Shown here: positions 30,611-40,666 of the stretch, piece by piece
Numbering within the stretch: position 1 is the stretch's first letter
How the letters are laid out: every line of letters begins with the position of its first letter
Source: Amia ocellicauda
Taxonomy: Eukaryota > Chordata > Actinopteri > Amiiformes > Amiidae
Assembly (NCBI RefSeq): GCF_036373705.1
Contig: NC_089864.1
Coordinates: 14,928,501-14,992,500, forward strand
Length of the DNA stretch: 64,000 nucleotides
Direction: 5' to 3'
Notes under the pieces: generated by a model
Told to the model about the DNA's origin: nothing
The model's input: the letters and a program-made list of their open reading frames with translations, nothing else
Databases searched by the model: none
Program-made: the position numbers and the translations under genes

Positions 30611-32030
30611 CAGTACTGTGCAAAAGTTTTAGGCAGGTGTGAACAAATGCTGTAAAGTAAGAATGCTTTCAAAAATAGACATGTTAATAGATTATATGTA
30701 TCAATTAACTAAATGCAAAGTGAGTGAACAGAAGAAAAATCTAAATCAAATCCATATTTGGGGTGACCAGCCTTTGCCTTCAAAACAGCATCAATTCTTC
30801 TAGGAACACTTGTATAAAGCCAGGGATTTTGTAGGCATATAGTCAGGTGTATGATTAAACAATTATACCAAACAGGTGCTAATGATCATCAATTCAATGT
30901 GTAGGTTGAAACACAATCATTAACTGAAACAGAAACCGCTGTGTAGGAGGAATAAAACTGGGTGAGGAAGTTATACTGCATCAGCAAGGTCTCTCCCAGG
31001 CTGACATTTCAAGGCAGACAGGGGTTTCAAGATGTGCTGTCCAAGCTCTTATGAAGAAGCAAAAAGAAACGGGCAACGCTGAGGACCGTAGACGCAGTGG
31101 TCGGCCAAGGAAACTTATTGCAGCAGATGAAAGACACGTTCGCAATCGGAAGATGTCCAGCAGTGCCATCAGCTCAGAATTGGCAGAAAACAGTGGGACC
31201 CTGGTACACCCATCTACTGTCCGGAGAAGTCTGGTCAGAAGTGGCCTTCATGGAAGACTTGTGGCCAAAAAACCATACCTCTGACGTGGTAACAAGGCCA
31301 AGTGATTCAACTGTGCATGAAAACACAGGATCTGGGGTGCAGAAAAATGGCAGCAGGTGCTCTGGACTGATGAGTCAAAATGTGAAATATTTGGCTGTAG
31401 CAGAAGGCAGTTTGTTCACTGAAGGGCTGGAGAGCGGCACACAAATGAGTGTCTGCAGGAAACAGTGAAGCATGGTGGAGGTTCCTTGCAAGTTTGGGGC
31501 TGCATTTCTGCAAATGGAGTTGGGGATTTGGTCAGAATTAATGGTCTCCTCAATGCTGAGAAGTACAAGCAGATTCTTATCCATCATGCAATACCATCAG
31601 GGAGGCATCTGATTGGCCCCAAATTTAATCTGCAGCATGACAACGACCCCAAACGTACAGCAAAAGTCATTAAGAACTATCTTCAGTGTAAAGAAGAACA
31701 AGGAGTCCTGGAAGTGATGGTTTGGCCCCCACAGAGCCCTGATCTCAACATCATCGAGTCTGTCTGGGATTACATGAAGAGAGAGAAGCAACTGAGGCTG
31801 CCTAAATCCACAGAAGAACTGTGGTTAGTTCTCCAAGATGTTTGTGTGCAAGTGTACCTAGAAGAACTGATGCTGTTTTGAAGGCAAAGGGTGGTCACAC
31901 CAAATATGGATTTGATGTAGATTTGTATTTTGTTAATTGATAAATATAATCTATTAACATTTCTATTTTTGAAAGCATTCTTACTTTACAGCATTTTTTC
32001 TCACCTGCCTAAAACTTTTGCACAGTACTG
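30611..32030 (+). mobile_element. Tc1/mariner element with DD38E spacing, broken transposase
   Basis: The 1420-base element is flanked by TA and starts CAGTACTGTGCAAAAGTTTT. The right end is its complement, and a second matching block (ATGCTTTCAAAAATAG) about 50 bases inside extends the inverted repeats. Transposase pieces run from 31051 (basic helix-turn-helix region with the GRPRK motif) to about 31880. They contain CISANGVGDLVRINGLLNAE, QHDNDPKRTAK and WPPQSPDLNIIESVWDYM. Thirty-eight residues separate the second Asp and the Glu. The DD38E group of Tc1 relatives has been called Intruder. Stop codons and frameshifts between 31284 and 31465 inactivate it. It is inserted in the Polinton remnant. 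Confidence 0.85.
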
Positions 32031-32050
32031 TATCTCCACAGGTTTTTTTA

Positions 32051-32222
32051 GATTTGGGGACACAAATGGAAATTGGGCAAACTCCCCAGCGATGTGGTTG
32101 AAGCAACAATTTGGGAACATTTAAAAATAGACTTGATAGGATCCTTCGATCACTTGGACACCAAACGAGCACGATGGGTTGAATGGCCTCCTCTCGTTTG
32201 TAATCTTTCTCTGTAATCTTTG
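32051..32222 (+). mobile_element. CR1 LINE 3' end fragment
   Basis: This matches the 3' end of the CR1 element at 40.7-43.9 kb. Shared blocks are GGGACACAAATGGAAATTGG, TTTAAAAATAGACTTGATAG and GAATGGCCTCCTCTCGTTTG. About 40 internal bases are missing. Confidence 0.8.
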
Positions 32223-32446
32223 GTAGAAAGCTTTGTCCCTGACTATTTACACTGTGTCCTCCTTGGGGATGTAAGACACATCTGGGCACGCTGTAAATAT
32301 TAAAAACCCATGTGTTACACAGGAGATCGTGTGAAAACGGTTAAACCACCTTGTGAAATAACTCTGCAACCAAGATCCATCCACCAAAAAAAAAAAAACA
32401 CGGCTTCCTTCTCTTTACTACAATCACTGGATGCTGCTTGTTTTAT
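32223..32446 (+). repeat. Segment repeated in inverted orientation at 40442-40665
   Basis: About 225 bases, from AAAGCTTTGTCCCTGAC through GGATGCTGCTTGTTT, recur on the minus strand at 40665-40442. In both places the segment directly follows a CR1 3' end, so the CR1 tail and its flank were copied as one unit. Confidence 0.8.
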
Positions 32447-32689
32447 CACAGTAAGGTTTTTACCCCCAACTTCGCTATACATCGGTACTTTCCCAAAGTA
32501 TTTATTATCATGAAGGAAGAGAAACAGGGTCTTGGCATGTGGTTCAAAATGACTACAGAGCTCCTCAGAGCTGCAGATCTCTGAAAAGGCCACCATCTGT
32601 TGTTCAGTTAAGCCTACGGGCCAATGAAGCGTTCAGGCAGAATTGAGCCGTTTTGTTCGGTTATACGCAAAACATAGTTTGTTGTGAAC

Positions 32690-33547
32690 ATTAGAGCTCA
32701 TATCCTATTATATTTATTATTATTAGCTATAATATTTAAAAAAACATGCAATCTCAATAAAATGAATAAACGTATCCTCATTATAATGTGTAATAATCTT
32801 ACTTAGACATAATAAACAACTAATATAAAATAAATAAACATGCTTAGTAAATAGTAGATACAAACATATTCCCATAATAATGTGTAATAGACATCATAGG
32901 TAATAATATAAATATAAGTATAATGATGATAAATAATAATATGGCTTCATAAATAAATAAATACACCCTCATAATTCATACATATTTTTCATAGAACCGC
33001 ATGGGGTATAATAAACACTATGCTTCATAATAACTCATAGAATAACATGATATATTTAAAAAAACCTTATTTAATCATGCAGTCTCTCTGATACATTTAG
33101 TTTAAAATGACAGCTAATACTTGTTAATATCAATAAATAAATAAAACCAATCAGTCTGAACACATAAATGTTTTCTTGTTATAAACATAGATAAAACATA
33201 TAAAAAATATAATTATAACTAATAATTAAATAAAACATAAGCAAGTTAATTATCCTAATAATGTGTAATAATCATGCTTAAACTTAATAATAATAATAAT
33301 CATAATAATATTAAAGAATATTATAAATTAGCATGGCTCATAAATCAATAGTACACTAATACGTACACTTATAATAATGTGAAATGAGCTTCATAGATGA
33401 TAAATATATCAATTAAATGTAACTATATTGATAATAAATACAAATAATGTTTTATAAATAATTAATATTTTTTGTATACTTATTGAGAACCGCACGGTGT
33501 ACAATACACGTTATGCTTGATAATAGCTTTTTAAAAACACATATATA
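32690..33547. other. Very AT-rich stretch, no gene
   Basis: This stretch consists largely of irregular repeats of ATAATAAA and TAAATAAA words with no open frame of note. The DD36E transposon begins at its right edge. Confidence 0.7.
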
Positions 33548-34768
33548 CACTCACCTAAAGGATTATTAGGAACACCTGTTCAATTTCTCATTAATGCAAT
33601 TATCTAACCAACCAATCACATGGCAGTTGCTTCAATGCATTTAGGGGTGTGGTCCTGGTCAAGACAATCTCCTGAACTCCAAACTGAATGTCTGAATGGG
33701 AAAGAAAGGTGATTTAAGCAATTTTGAGCGTGGCATGGTTGTTGGTGCCAGACGGGCCGGTCTGAGTATTTCACAATCTGCTCAGTTACTGGGATTTTCA
33801 CGCACAACCATTTCTAGGGTTTACAAAGAATGGTGTGAAAAGGGAAAAACATCCAGTATGCGGCAGTCCTGTGGGCGAAAATGCCTTGTTGATGCTAGAG
33901 GTCAGAGGAGAATGGGCCGACTGATTCAAGCTGATAGAAGAGCAACTTTGACTGAAATAACCACTCGTTACAACCGAGGTATGCAGCAAAGCATTTGTGA
34001 AGCCACAACACGTACAACCTTGAGGCGGATGGGCTACAACAGCAGAAGACCCCACCGGGTACCACTCATCTCCACTACAAATAGGAAAAAGAGGCTACAA
34101 TTTGCACAAGCTCACCAAAATTGGACAGTTGAAGACTGGAAAAATGTTGCCTGGTCTGATGAGTCTCGATTTCTGTTGAGACATTCAGATGGTAGAGTTA
34201 GAATTTGGCGTAAACAGAATGAGAGCATGGATCCATCATGCCTTGTTACCACTGTGCAGGCTGGTGGTGGTGGTGTAATGGTGTGGGGGATGTTTTCTTG
34301 GCACACTTTAGGCCCCTTAGTGCCAATTGGGCATCGTTTAAATGCCACGGCCTACCTGAGCATTGTTTCTGACCATGTCCATCCCTTTATGACCACCATG
34401 TACCCATCCTCTGATGGCTACTTCCAGCAGGATAATGCACCATGTCACACAGGTCGAATCATTTCAAATTGGTTTCTTGAACATGACAATGAGTTCACTG
34501 TACTAAACTGGCCCCCACAGTCACCAGATCTCAACCCAATAGAGCATCTTTGGGATGTGGTGGAACGGGAGCTTCGTGCCCTGGATGTGCATCCCACAAA
34601 TCTCCATCAACTGCAAGATGCTATCCTATCAATATGGGCCAACATTTCTAAAGAATGCTTTCAGCACCTTGTTGAATCAATGCCACGTAGAATTAAGGCA
34701 GTTCTGAAGGCAAAAGGGTGTCAAACACAGTATTAGTATGGTGTTCCTAATAATCCTTTAGGGGAGTG
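33548..34768 (+). mobile_element. Complete Tc1/mariner transposon, DD36E type
   Basis: The 1221-base element is bounded by TA on both sides. Its 28-base terminal repeats (CACTCACCTAAAGGATTATT on the left) differ at a single position between ends. It carries one uninterrupted transposase gene. Length, spacing and protein size fit the DD36E group named Incomer, reported as widely spread by horizontal transfer among vertebrates. Nothing in the element looks broken. Confidence 0.93.
33696..34736 (+). CDS. DD36E Tc1-like transposase, intact 346 residues
   Basis: This is a cut-and-paste transposase that binds the element ends and integrates at TA. The frame starts MGKKGDLSNFERGMVVGARR and ends AKGCQTQY. 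Two helix-turn-helix parts occupy about residues 1-120. The catalytic triad is D155 (AWSDESRF), D246 (QQDNAPCHTG) and E283 ([12 protein letters not shown]). Thirty-six residues lie between the second Asp and the Glu. The glycine-rich box (QAGGGGVMVWGMFS) is complete. There are no stops or frameshifts. Activity cannot be judged from sequence alone. Confidence 0.93.
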   Translation: MGKKGDLSNFERGMVVGARRAGLSISQSAQLLGFSRTTISRVYKEWCEKGKTSSMRQSCGRKCLVDARGQRRMGRLIQADRRATLTEITTRYNRGMQQSICEATTRTTLRRMGYNSRRPHRVPLISTTNRKKRLQFAQAHQNWTVEDWKNVAWSDESRFLLRHSDGRVRIWRKQNESMDPSCLVTTVQAGGGGVMVWGMFSWHTLGPLVPIGHRLNATAYLSIVSDHVHPFMTTMYPSSDGYFQQDNAPCHTGRIISNWFLEHDNEFTVLNWPPQSPDLNPIEHLWDVVERELRALDVHPTNLHQLQDAILSIWANISKECFQHLVESMPRRIKAVLKAKGCQTQY

Positions 34769-34803
34769 TACATTAAACTAAATGATTTACCAAATAAGAT
34801 GTA

Positions 34804-35104
34804 AATGAAGGGTGTGAATACTTTCCACCCAACCTATAAGAATACAGTGTATGTCATTAAGTACGTCGTACGTAACTGCTTTGTTTTAGCAGATTTTTTT
34901 TTGTCACAAGTTTAGGTCTGCTTTTCAGCTACATGTGTGAACGCGCTTAGGCCTCCTAAAACCTCAACTGTGAACAGGAAATAAAACAGGACTTAACTTG
35001 AGATGGCCCAGGGCCACCTAGTAACTGTGGATGGGGTCATATGTACTTTATGACGTGAACTGTATTCTTATAGGTTGGGTGGAAAGTATTCACACCCTCC
35101 ATTT
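34804..35104. mobile_element. MITE-like element with 60-base inverted repeats
   Basis: The left arm (34804-34865) and right arm (35041-35104) are near-perfect complements. Both contain GGTGTGAATACTTTCCACCC on one strand or the other. The 175 bases between encode nothing. Ends and size suggest a small non-autonomous DNA transposon. No clear target duplication was seen. Confidence 0.65.
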
Positions 35105-35120
35105 GTTGAATAATTAGTTA

Positions 35121-35440
35121 AGAAAATAAGAAAGTTTACTAATGAGAGGCGGCTATTCACTCCATTGTGCTTGTTTGGTTTCTATTAATAACTAAGTGAT
35201 CCAAGGATCCTATCCAGTCTATTTTTAAATGTTCCCAAAATTGCAGCTTCAGCCACATCGCTGGGGAGTTTGTTCAGATTGTGAGACTCTCTGTGTGAAG
35301 AAGTGTCTCCTGTTTTCTGTCTTGAATGCCTTGAAGCCCAATTTCCATTTGTGTCCCCGGGTGCGTGTGTCCCTGCTGATCTGGAAAAGCTCCTCTGGTT
35401 TGATGTGGTCGATGCCCTTCATGATTTTGAAGACTTTTAA
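35121..35440 (-). mobile_element. CR1 LINE 3' end fragment, minus strand
   Basis: This is the same 3' region as at 40.67-40.95 kb, including the tail AGAAAATAAGAAAGTTTAC, then ATCCAAGGATCCTATCCAGT and TTTCCATTTGTGTCCCCGGG as read on the plus strand. Confidence 0.8.
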
Positions 35441-35444
35441 GTTT

Positions 35445-37060
35445 AATGCATACTGTACATGTTCTGTATGTTTCTAAATTCTACTCTATATCAATATTTG
35501 CACTGCATAACTGCTTAATGTACAGCCTAGTAGATCTGTTTAAGATGACTTAATTCAGTATAGAATTACCTTGCAATTTCCAGTGTCTACAATCTGAATG
35601 CATATAAAGCAATAGTTGCATTATTGATTAATTTGTTTGCTACACGTGCTTTGACTTGCATAACTGACTTGCCTTGACTATTGTAATTACTCTGTAAACG
35701 TATATACATGCATATATTTTTTAACATGGTGTATTTTGTTTCAGAATAATAATACATAAATACTTGCTATAAATTTGTCCTCTCTTCCTTAACACACTGA
35801 AGCATCAACATTGTACAATGCCATTTAGACCAACATAAAACAAATGCAATTTCATGTAGCCTCTCAGATAAGTTCCATAACACATTTTACAGGTCATTTA
35901 AATTGAAGATAATAAAACAAAATAATGTAATAATCTATTGCGTATCACTATTCTGTTCAATATTCCATTAATTCTGAATAAAGTATTGTAGATTTTGTTT
36001 TAATTCCCTCCCAACTTTCCCAACCAACTTTTTGTAATAGAATATAATGTATTGATGTTATCTACAGGATAAGAACAACATGTCCCACAAATGAAGCATT
36101 CTGCTTCCTGAGCAGCAAAGCCTCCATAGGTAGCCCTTTGGGGAGATAATATCGACACTCAGGTTGGCACACAGGAGGGTTGTGTAGTAGTCACCTGACA
36201 GGAAAAGTCAATAATATAGATATAGCAGGGTCACAAACTAGAGAGAATTAATTAATGCCATTTAATTAAGCTTAATAATATTTGCAAATCATGTGCAAGA
36301 AACCACTACCACCATCAGAAATATACCACATATCAGCTGATTATTACAAAATATCATAATATACCATCAGACATAATTCTCCAGCTGTGACCATACAAAA
36401 TTCAGAAAAAAGAAAGGGATTTAGGTGATAGTTTGAAATAAATTCTCAATAAAGTATTTAAACAAAAGCATCTTTGTAATGATTATATTGTTTTGAGCTG
36501 TGCACTGGAATATTCAACTTACCTTTTACTATAAACATCTCAGGATGGGAAAGAACCATTGAAGTATAAATCTCCAACTGTAATAATACTTCCACTCAAT
36601 GTTGTGATTTATTTTATTTTATGGAGTGGCAATCTGGTGGATTACACAATCCCTGTCTTCACTCAGTTCAATACAGGGGAAGCATTACAGTTTTCTCCAG
36701 GCTGAATCAATATGATTGTAGGACAGGACAGGGAGAGGCACAGCTGTCTTGAACAATTCTAGTTTTAAGCAGTGTATTGGTAGTTAGTTAACATGCTACC
36801 TAACTGATCAACAATTATAGGTACAAGCTAATAACAAGGTATATATATGCTATCTTATTGAACAAGCAAATTAACTGAAATAATGATGTGTGCGCTAGGC
36901 ATCTCTCTCCAGCTCTCTCCAGGCTGCTTGGCTGGCTAGCTGCTCAATGACATCGCCACTGTTCTCGCTCACACTGCAGTGCACACTGCCACCATCAGCT
37001 GTGTGTCTCCGCCAATTCTAGAAAGTCCACTCCTTGCATACGTACTGTAAATATGATGAA
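35445..37060. other. Non-coding stretch, no gene seen
   Basis: AT-rich sequence without convincing open frames or repeats. Its right part may hold the 3' end of the hAT remnant that starts at 37061. Confidence 0.5.
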
Positions 37061-37742
37061 TCATAGATTGGCAAGGAAATCCTCTTCATCTTCACTGTCC
37101 AACTGCATGGTCATGGAGCTGGAACCAGCAGAAGAGGATGGAGTGGCCTTAAAGCTGTATGCTGCTGTGGTGCCAAACTGTTGCAGAACTTCACTTGGTA
37201 GTTTATACTGGTAACAGGTATCACCAGCCAGCTTCAGTCCATACCGCACCAGGAGCATGGAGTTGAGTGTGCAGTAACATTCTATTTCTTAACTTTGACT
37301 TGACCGCACTCATTTGGCTGAACCGTCGTTCAACCTCCGCGTTTGAGTGTGGCAAGGAGAGGGCAGCGAGTGCAGCGTCGCACAGTTCTGCAAATGGATT
37401 TGACCTGGAAGAGTCCGTGTAGTTATTCACTTCACTCTAAAACTCGACTGTATTTTCAGTTGAGTCCCACCTAAACAGATGGATGTTTCTCCATTGGGAA
37501 ACAATGTTGTCAGTTGTTTGGGGCTGGTACACAAGCAGCTCAGCTACTTTAATAATTTCAGTGGTGCCTTTATTGTGCTTTAGCGTTTCCTTAACACTGA
37601 ACAAGGCCATGTTTCGCAAGGCTTCTAGGTTGTCTGGGAGCCTTGCTTGCAGCTGGTTGCTTAAAGCAACAATGTAGTTGATGACCTTCGGGAATTTGCA
37701 ATGGGAAATGCAATTTAGCTTTAGATATGAATTTTGTGTCAT
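37061..37742 (-). pseudogene. hAT transposase C-terminal remnant
   Basis: On the minus strand the sequence reads SYLKLNCISHCKFPKVINYI, then a stop near 37437, and continues with SNPFAELCDAALAALSLPHS and NAEVERRFSQMSAVKSKLRN. The last stretch is the C-terminal dimerisation domain of hAT transposases, where the pattern is S-x-A-x-x-E-R-x-F-S. After LLHTQL the frame shifts to MLLVRYGLKLAGDTCYQYKLP and ends in an acidic tail. One stop and one frameshift make it a pseudogene. The N-terminal part and catalytic residues were not found. Confidence 0.75.
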
Positions 37743-38188
37743 AAAAATATGTTTGTACCCAATATTGTCTTGAGTTTAAATTGAAATATATTTATATATA
37801 TTTTTTCGTTACAATGGGAACTAACTTTAGTCCGCAGCCGGGGATGATCCTGAAATAGTACCGTACTAGCTAGTCTGCAGCTTAGTACAGAACTGCATAC
37901 TAACTCTGTGAGGTCATTGCAATTGAGCCAATGAGTGTGTGAATCATTTGCAAACATTTCCATGATTTGTTTTGTGATGTTTGATTTATCTCTAGTGCCT
38001 GCAGCATTGAAAGATAAGAAATGATCACAGTGTTATAACAAGACGTGTCAGCTGCTTTGTTGTTGAATTATGCAAACTATTAAATCATGCACCCTGTGGC
38101 AGTAGGATGAAGGGAGAGAGGTGTGAATTCTCCTGCAGAAATAGAGCTGACTGCTCCTCAGCAGGACAACACTGAACCCAGAGACACC

Positions 38189-38631
38189 ATGAAGACTATG
38201 ATCATACTATTCCTCATAAGTGAAACCTATGACAATTCATTGTAATAATAATAATTGTGTATTGTGCCAGAATGTATTGAACTAACAGAGGAATATGTAA
38301 CTAAGAAAGCAATGTAGACTTGTCCAAAATAACAACCGGAAATGTTCTGATAACATTCTAAACAGGAATAAGAAAGAGCTCTTATAACAGACAGCCCTAA
38401 AAAAACATTACATTTCTTAAAACATATAGTTATAAAGGCTAAGGCTGTGGTTTATGTATCTTTTTCGCAATGCTATACTGACCATCTCTCCAGCATAAAG
38501 AAAGCCACCCATTGTGTCTGTGTCAGTCTAGTGCTGTATTGATCCCACCTGCTTTAAATGCTTTTCTTTTCAGTTTCAGCTGTAGGTGCACTGGCCTACC
38601 AGAAGATAACACCCTATATCCTTCCTATAAG
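38189..38631 (+). CDS. Possible secreted peptide gene, first two coding exons
   Basis: An ATG in good context opens a 31-base coding stretch (38189-38219), MKTMIILFLI, followed by a GTGAAA donor. The exon at 38574-38631, after TTTTCTTTTCAG, joins in phase and adds ISAVGALAYQKITPYILPIR before GTAAGC. Together they give a textbook signal peptide with likely cleavage after ALA, then a short start of a mature chain. I could not find the next exon. Transposons at 39052 and 40667 may separate or have destroyed it. Secretory calcium-binding phosphoproteins were considered, but in those the signal peptide is normally within a single exon and in phase 0. Confidence 0.4.
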
Positions 38632-39051
38632 GTAAGCAGACTTAAAAGGTGACTAACTAGTGTTATTAAATAATATTGAATGTAGATCTTATACTTGCAC
38701 AAGTGCCATGCCAGCTTTATCTATATCAGATGACTTTATCAGTGGTTTCTGCAGGTATATACAAAAAGCCATTGACCACAATTCTCAATTTCACAGCAAA
38801 ATGTGTATTTGTGCAAAATGTTATATATAGTAAAGACAGAATAAGTATTTTTTTCCCCATGAACTGCAGAGCAGGTTTAAATTTCAGAGTGTGAACTTAG
38901 TTATTATGTAAAGTCAAGAACAATATAATGCCACAAACATTCTTAATTTAGCTGATAGGAAAATACTTGCAGTGTTATTGATATCAGGTATAGGGTTTGA
39001 TTTGAGAATAACTATACATTATATATGGTATTTCAGACTGAAAAGTAATTA

Positions 39052-40198
39052 CAGTGAGGGGAAAAAGTATTTGATCCCCTGCTGATTTTGTACGTTTGCC
39101 CACTGACAAAGAAATGATCAGTCTATAATTTTAATGGTAGGTGTATTTTAACAGTGAGAGACAGAATAACAACAAAATCCAGAAAAACGCATTTCAAAAA
39201 AGTTATATATTGATTTGCATGTTAATGAGGGAAATAAGTATTTGATCCCCTATCAATCAGCAAGATTTCTGGCTCCCAGGTGTCTTTTATACAGGTAACG
39301 AGCTGAGATTAGGAGCACTCTCTTAAAGGGACTGCTCCTAATCTCAGCTCGTTACCTGTATAAAAGACACCTGTCCACAGAAGCAATCAATCAATCAGAT
39401 TCCAAACTCTCCACCATGGCCAAGACCAAAGAGCTGTCCAAGGATGTCAGGGACAAGATTGTAGACCTACGCAAGGCTGGAATGGGCTACAAGACCATCG
39501 CCAAGCAGCTTGGTGAGAAGGTGACAACAGTTGGTGCGATTATTCGCAAATGGAAGAAACACAAAATAACTGTCAGTCTCCCTCGGTCTGGGGCTCCATG
39601 CAAGATCTCACCTCGTGGAGTTTCAATGATCATGAGAACGGTGAGGAATCAGCCCAGAACTACACGGGAGGATCTTGTTAATGATCTCAAGGCAGCTGGG
39701 ACCATAGTCACCAAGAAAACAATTGGTAACACACTACGCCGTGAAGGACTGAAATCCTGCAGCGCCCGCAAGGTCCCCCTGCTCAAGAAAGCACATGTAC
39801 AGGCCCGTCTGAAGTTTGTCAACATCTGAATGATTCAGAGGAGAACTGGGTGAAAGTGTTGTGGTCAGATGAGACCAAAATCAAGCTCTTTGGCATCAAC
39901 TCAACTCGCCGTGTTTGGAGGAGGAGGAATGAACTACAAGAAACGTCTGACCTCTGTGATCGCCAACAAGGGTTTTGCCACCAAGTACTAAGTCGAAGGG
40001 GTCAAATACTTATTTCCCTCATTAACATGCAAATCAATTTATAACTTTGTTGAAATGTGTTTTTCTGGATTTTTTTGTTGTTATTCTGTCTCTCACTGTT
40101 AAAATACACCTACCAGTAAAACTATAGACTGATCATTTCTTTGTCAGTGGGCAAACGTACAAAATCAGCAGGGGATCAAATACTTTTTTCCTTCACTG
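39052..40198 (+). mobile_element. Tc1-like element with internal deletion
   Basis: The 1147-base element is flanked by TA. Its inverted repeats start CAGTGAGGGGAAAAAGTATT, and the region of similarity between ends extends about 180 bases inward with an inner copy of the motif (AAGTATTTGATCCCC near 39237). The transposase starts at 39416 ([20 protein letters not shown]), breaks at 39828, continues in a second frame with VLWSDETKIKLFGINSTRRV, then jumps to YKKRLTSVIANKGFATKY. The region with the second Asp and the Glu is deleted, so the element is non-autonomous. Confidence 0.9.
39277..39373. repeat. 97-base near-perfect palindrome inside the Tc1 element
   Basis: Arms of 41 bases starting CAGGTGTCTTTTATACAGGT are separated by about 15 bases. 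It sits just upstream of the transposase start, where a fold-back could affect transcription or translation. Confidence 0.9.
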
Positions 40199-40550
40199 TA
40201 CATGCTGTGTGCCATTGAAAAGTTTTACCTCCATTACTTTCAAACGGAAATGCTGATGTGAGAGACGAGGGCTCGAGTCTTTTAACATTGTCTGACAGAT
40301 GTGTCAAAAAATGAACATTATATGCAATAACCTCCTTACTGTACAATGATTCTACCAGAACCACAAAATCACAAAGAGCTAAGTGTGAATTCTCAATGTC
40401 AAAACTGTTAATGCTGCTCTTTGTCATTGAATATATTGCATAAACAAGCAGCATCCAGTGATTGTAGTAAAGAGAAGGAAGACGTGTTTTTTTTTTTTGT
40501 GGATGGATCTTGGTTGCAGTTGTTTCACAAGGTGGATTAACTGTTTTCAC
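40199..40550 (-). pseudogene. Fragment of a transposon-derived protein
   Basis: On the minus strand an open stretch includes LYSKEVIAYNVHFLTHLSDN and LTSAFPFESNGG. The pattern YNVH-x-LxHL-x-D followed by SAFPFE occurs in a conserved domain of vertebrate DNA-transposon-derived proteins, possibly of the En/Spm (CACTA) kind. I am not certain of the family. The frame is cut at its C-terminal side by the Tc1-like element ending at 40198. Confidence 0.45.
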
Positions 40551-40666
40551 ACGATGGTCTATGTCCTGTGTAACACTTGGGTTTTTAATATTTACAGCGT
40601 GCCCAGATGTGTCTTACATCCCCAAGGAGGACACAGTGTAAATAGTCAGGGACAAAGCTTTCTACC

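Noticed and set aside
38189..38631. Assignment of the signal-peptide exons to the secretory calcium-binding phosphoprotein family
   Set aside because: In that family the signal peptide is normally in one exon and the introns are phase 0. Here it is split in phase 1.
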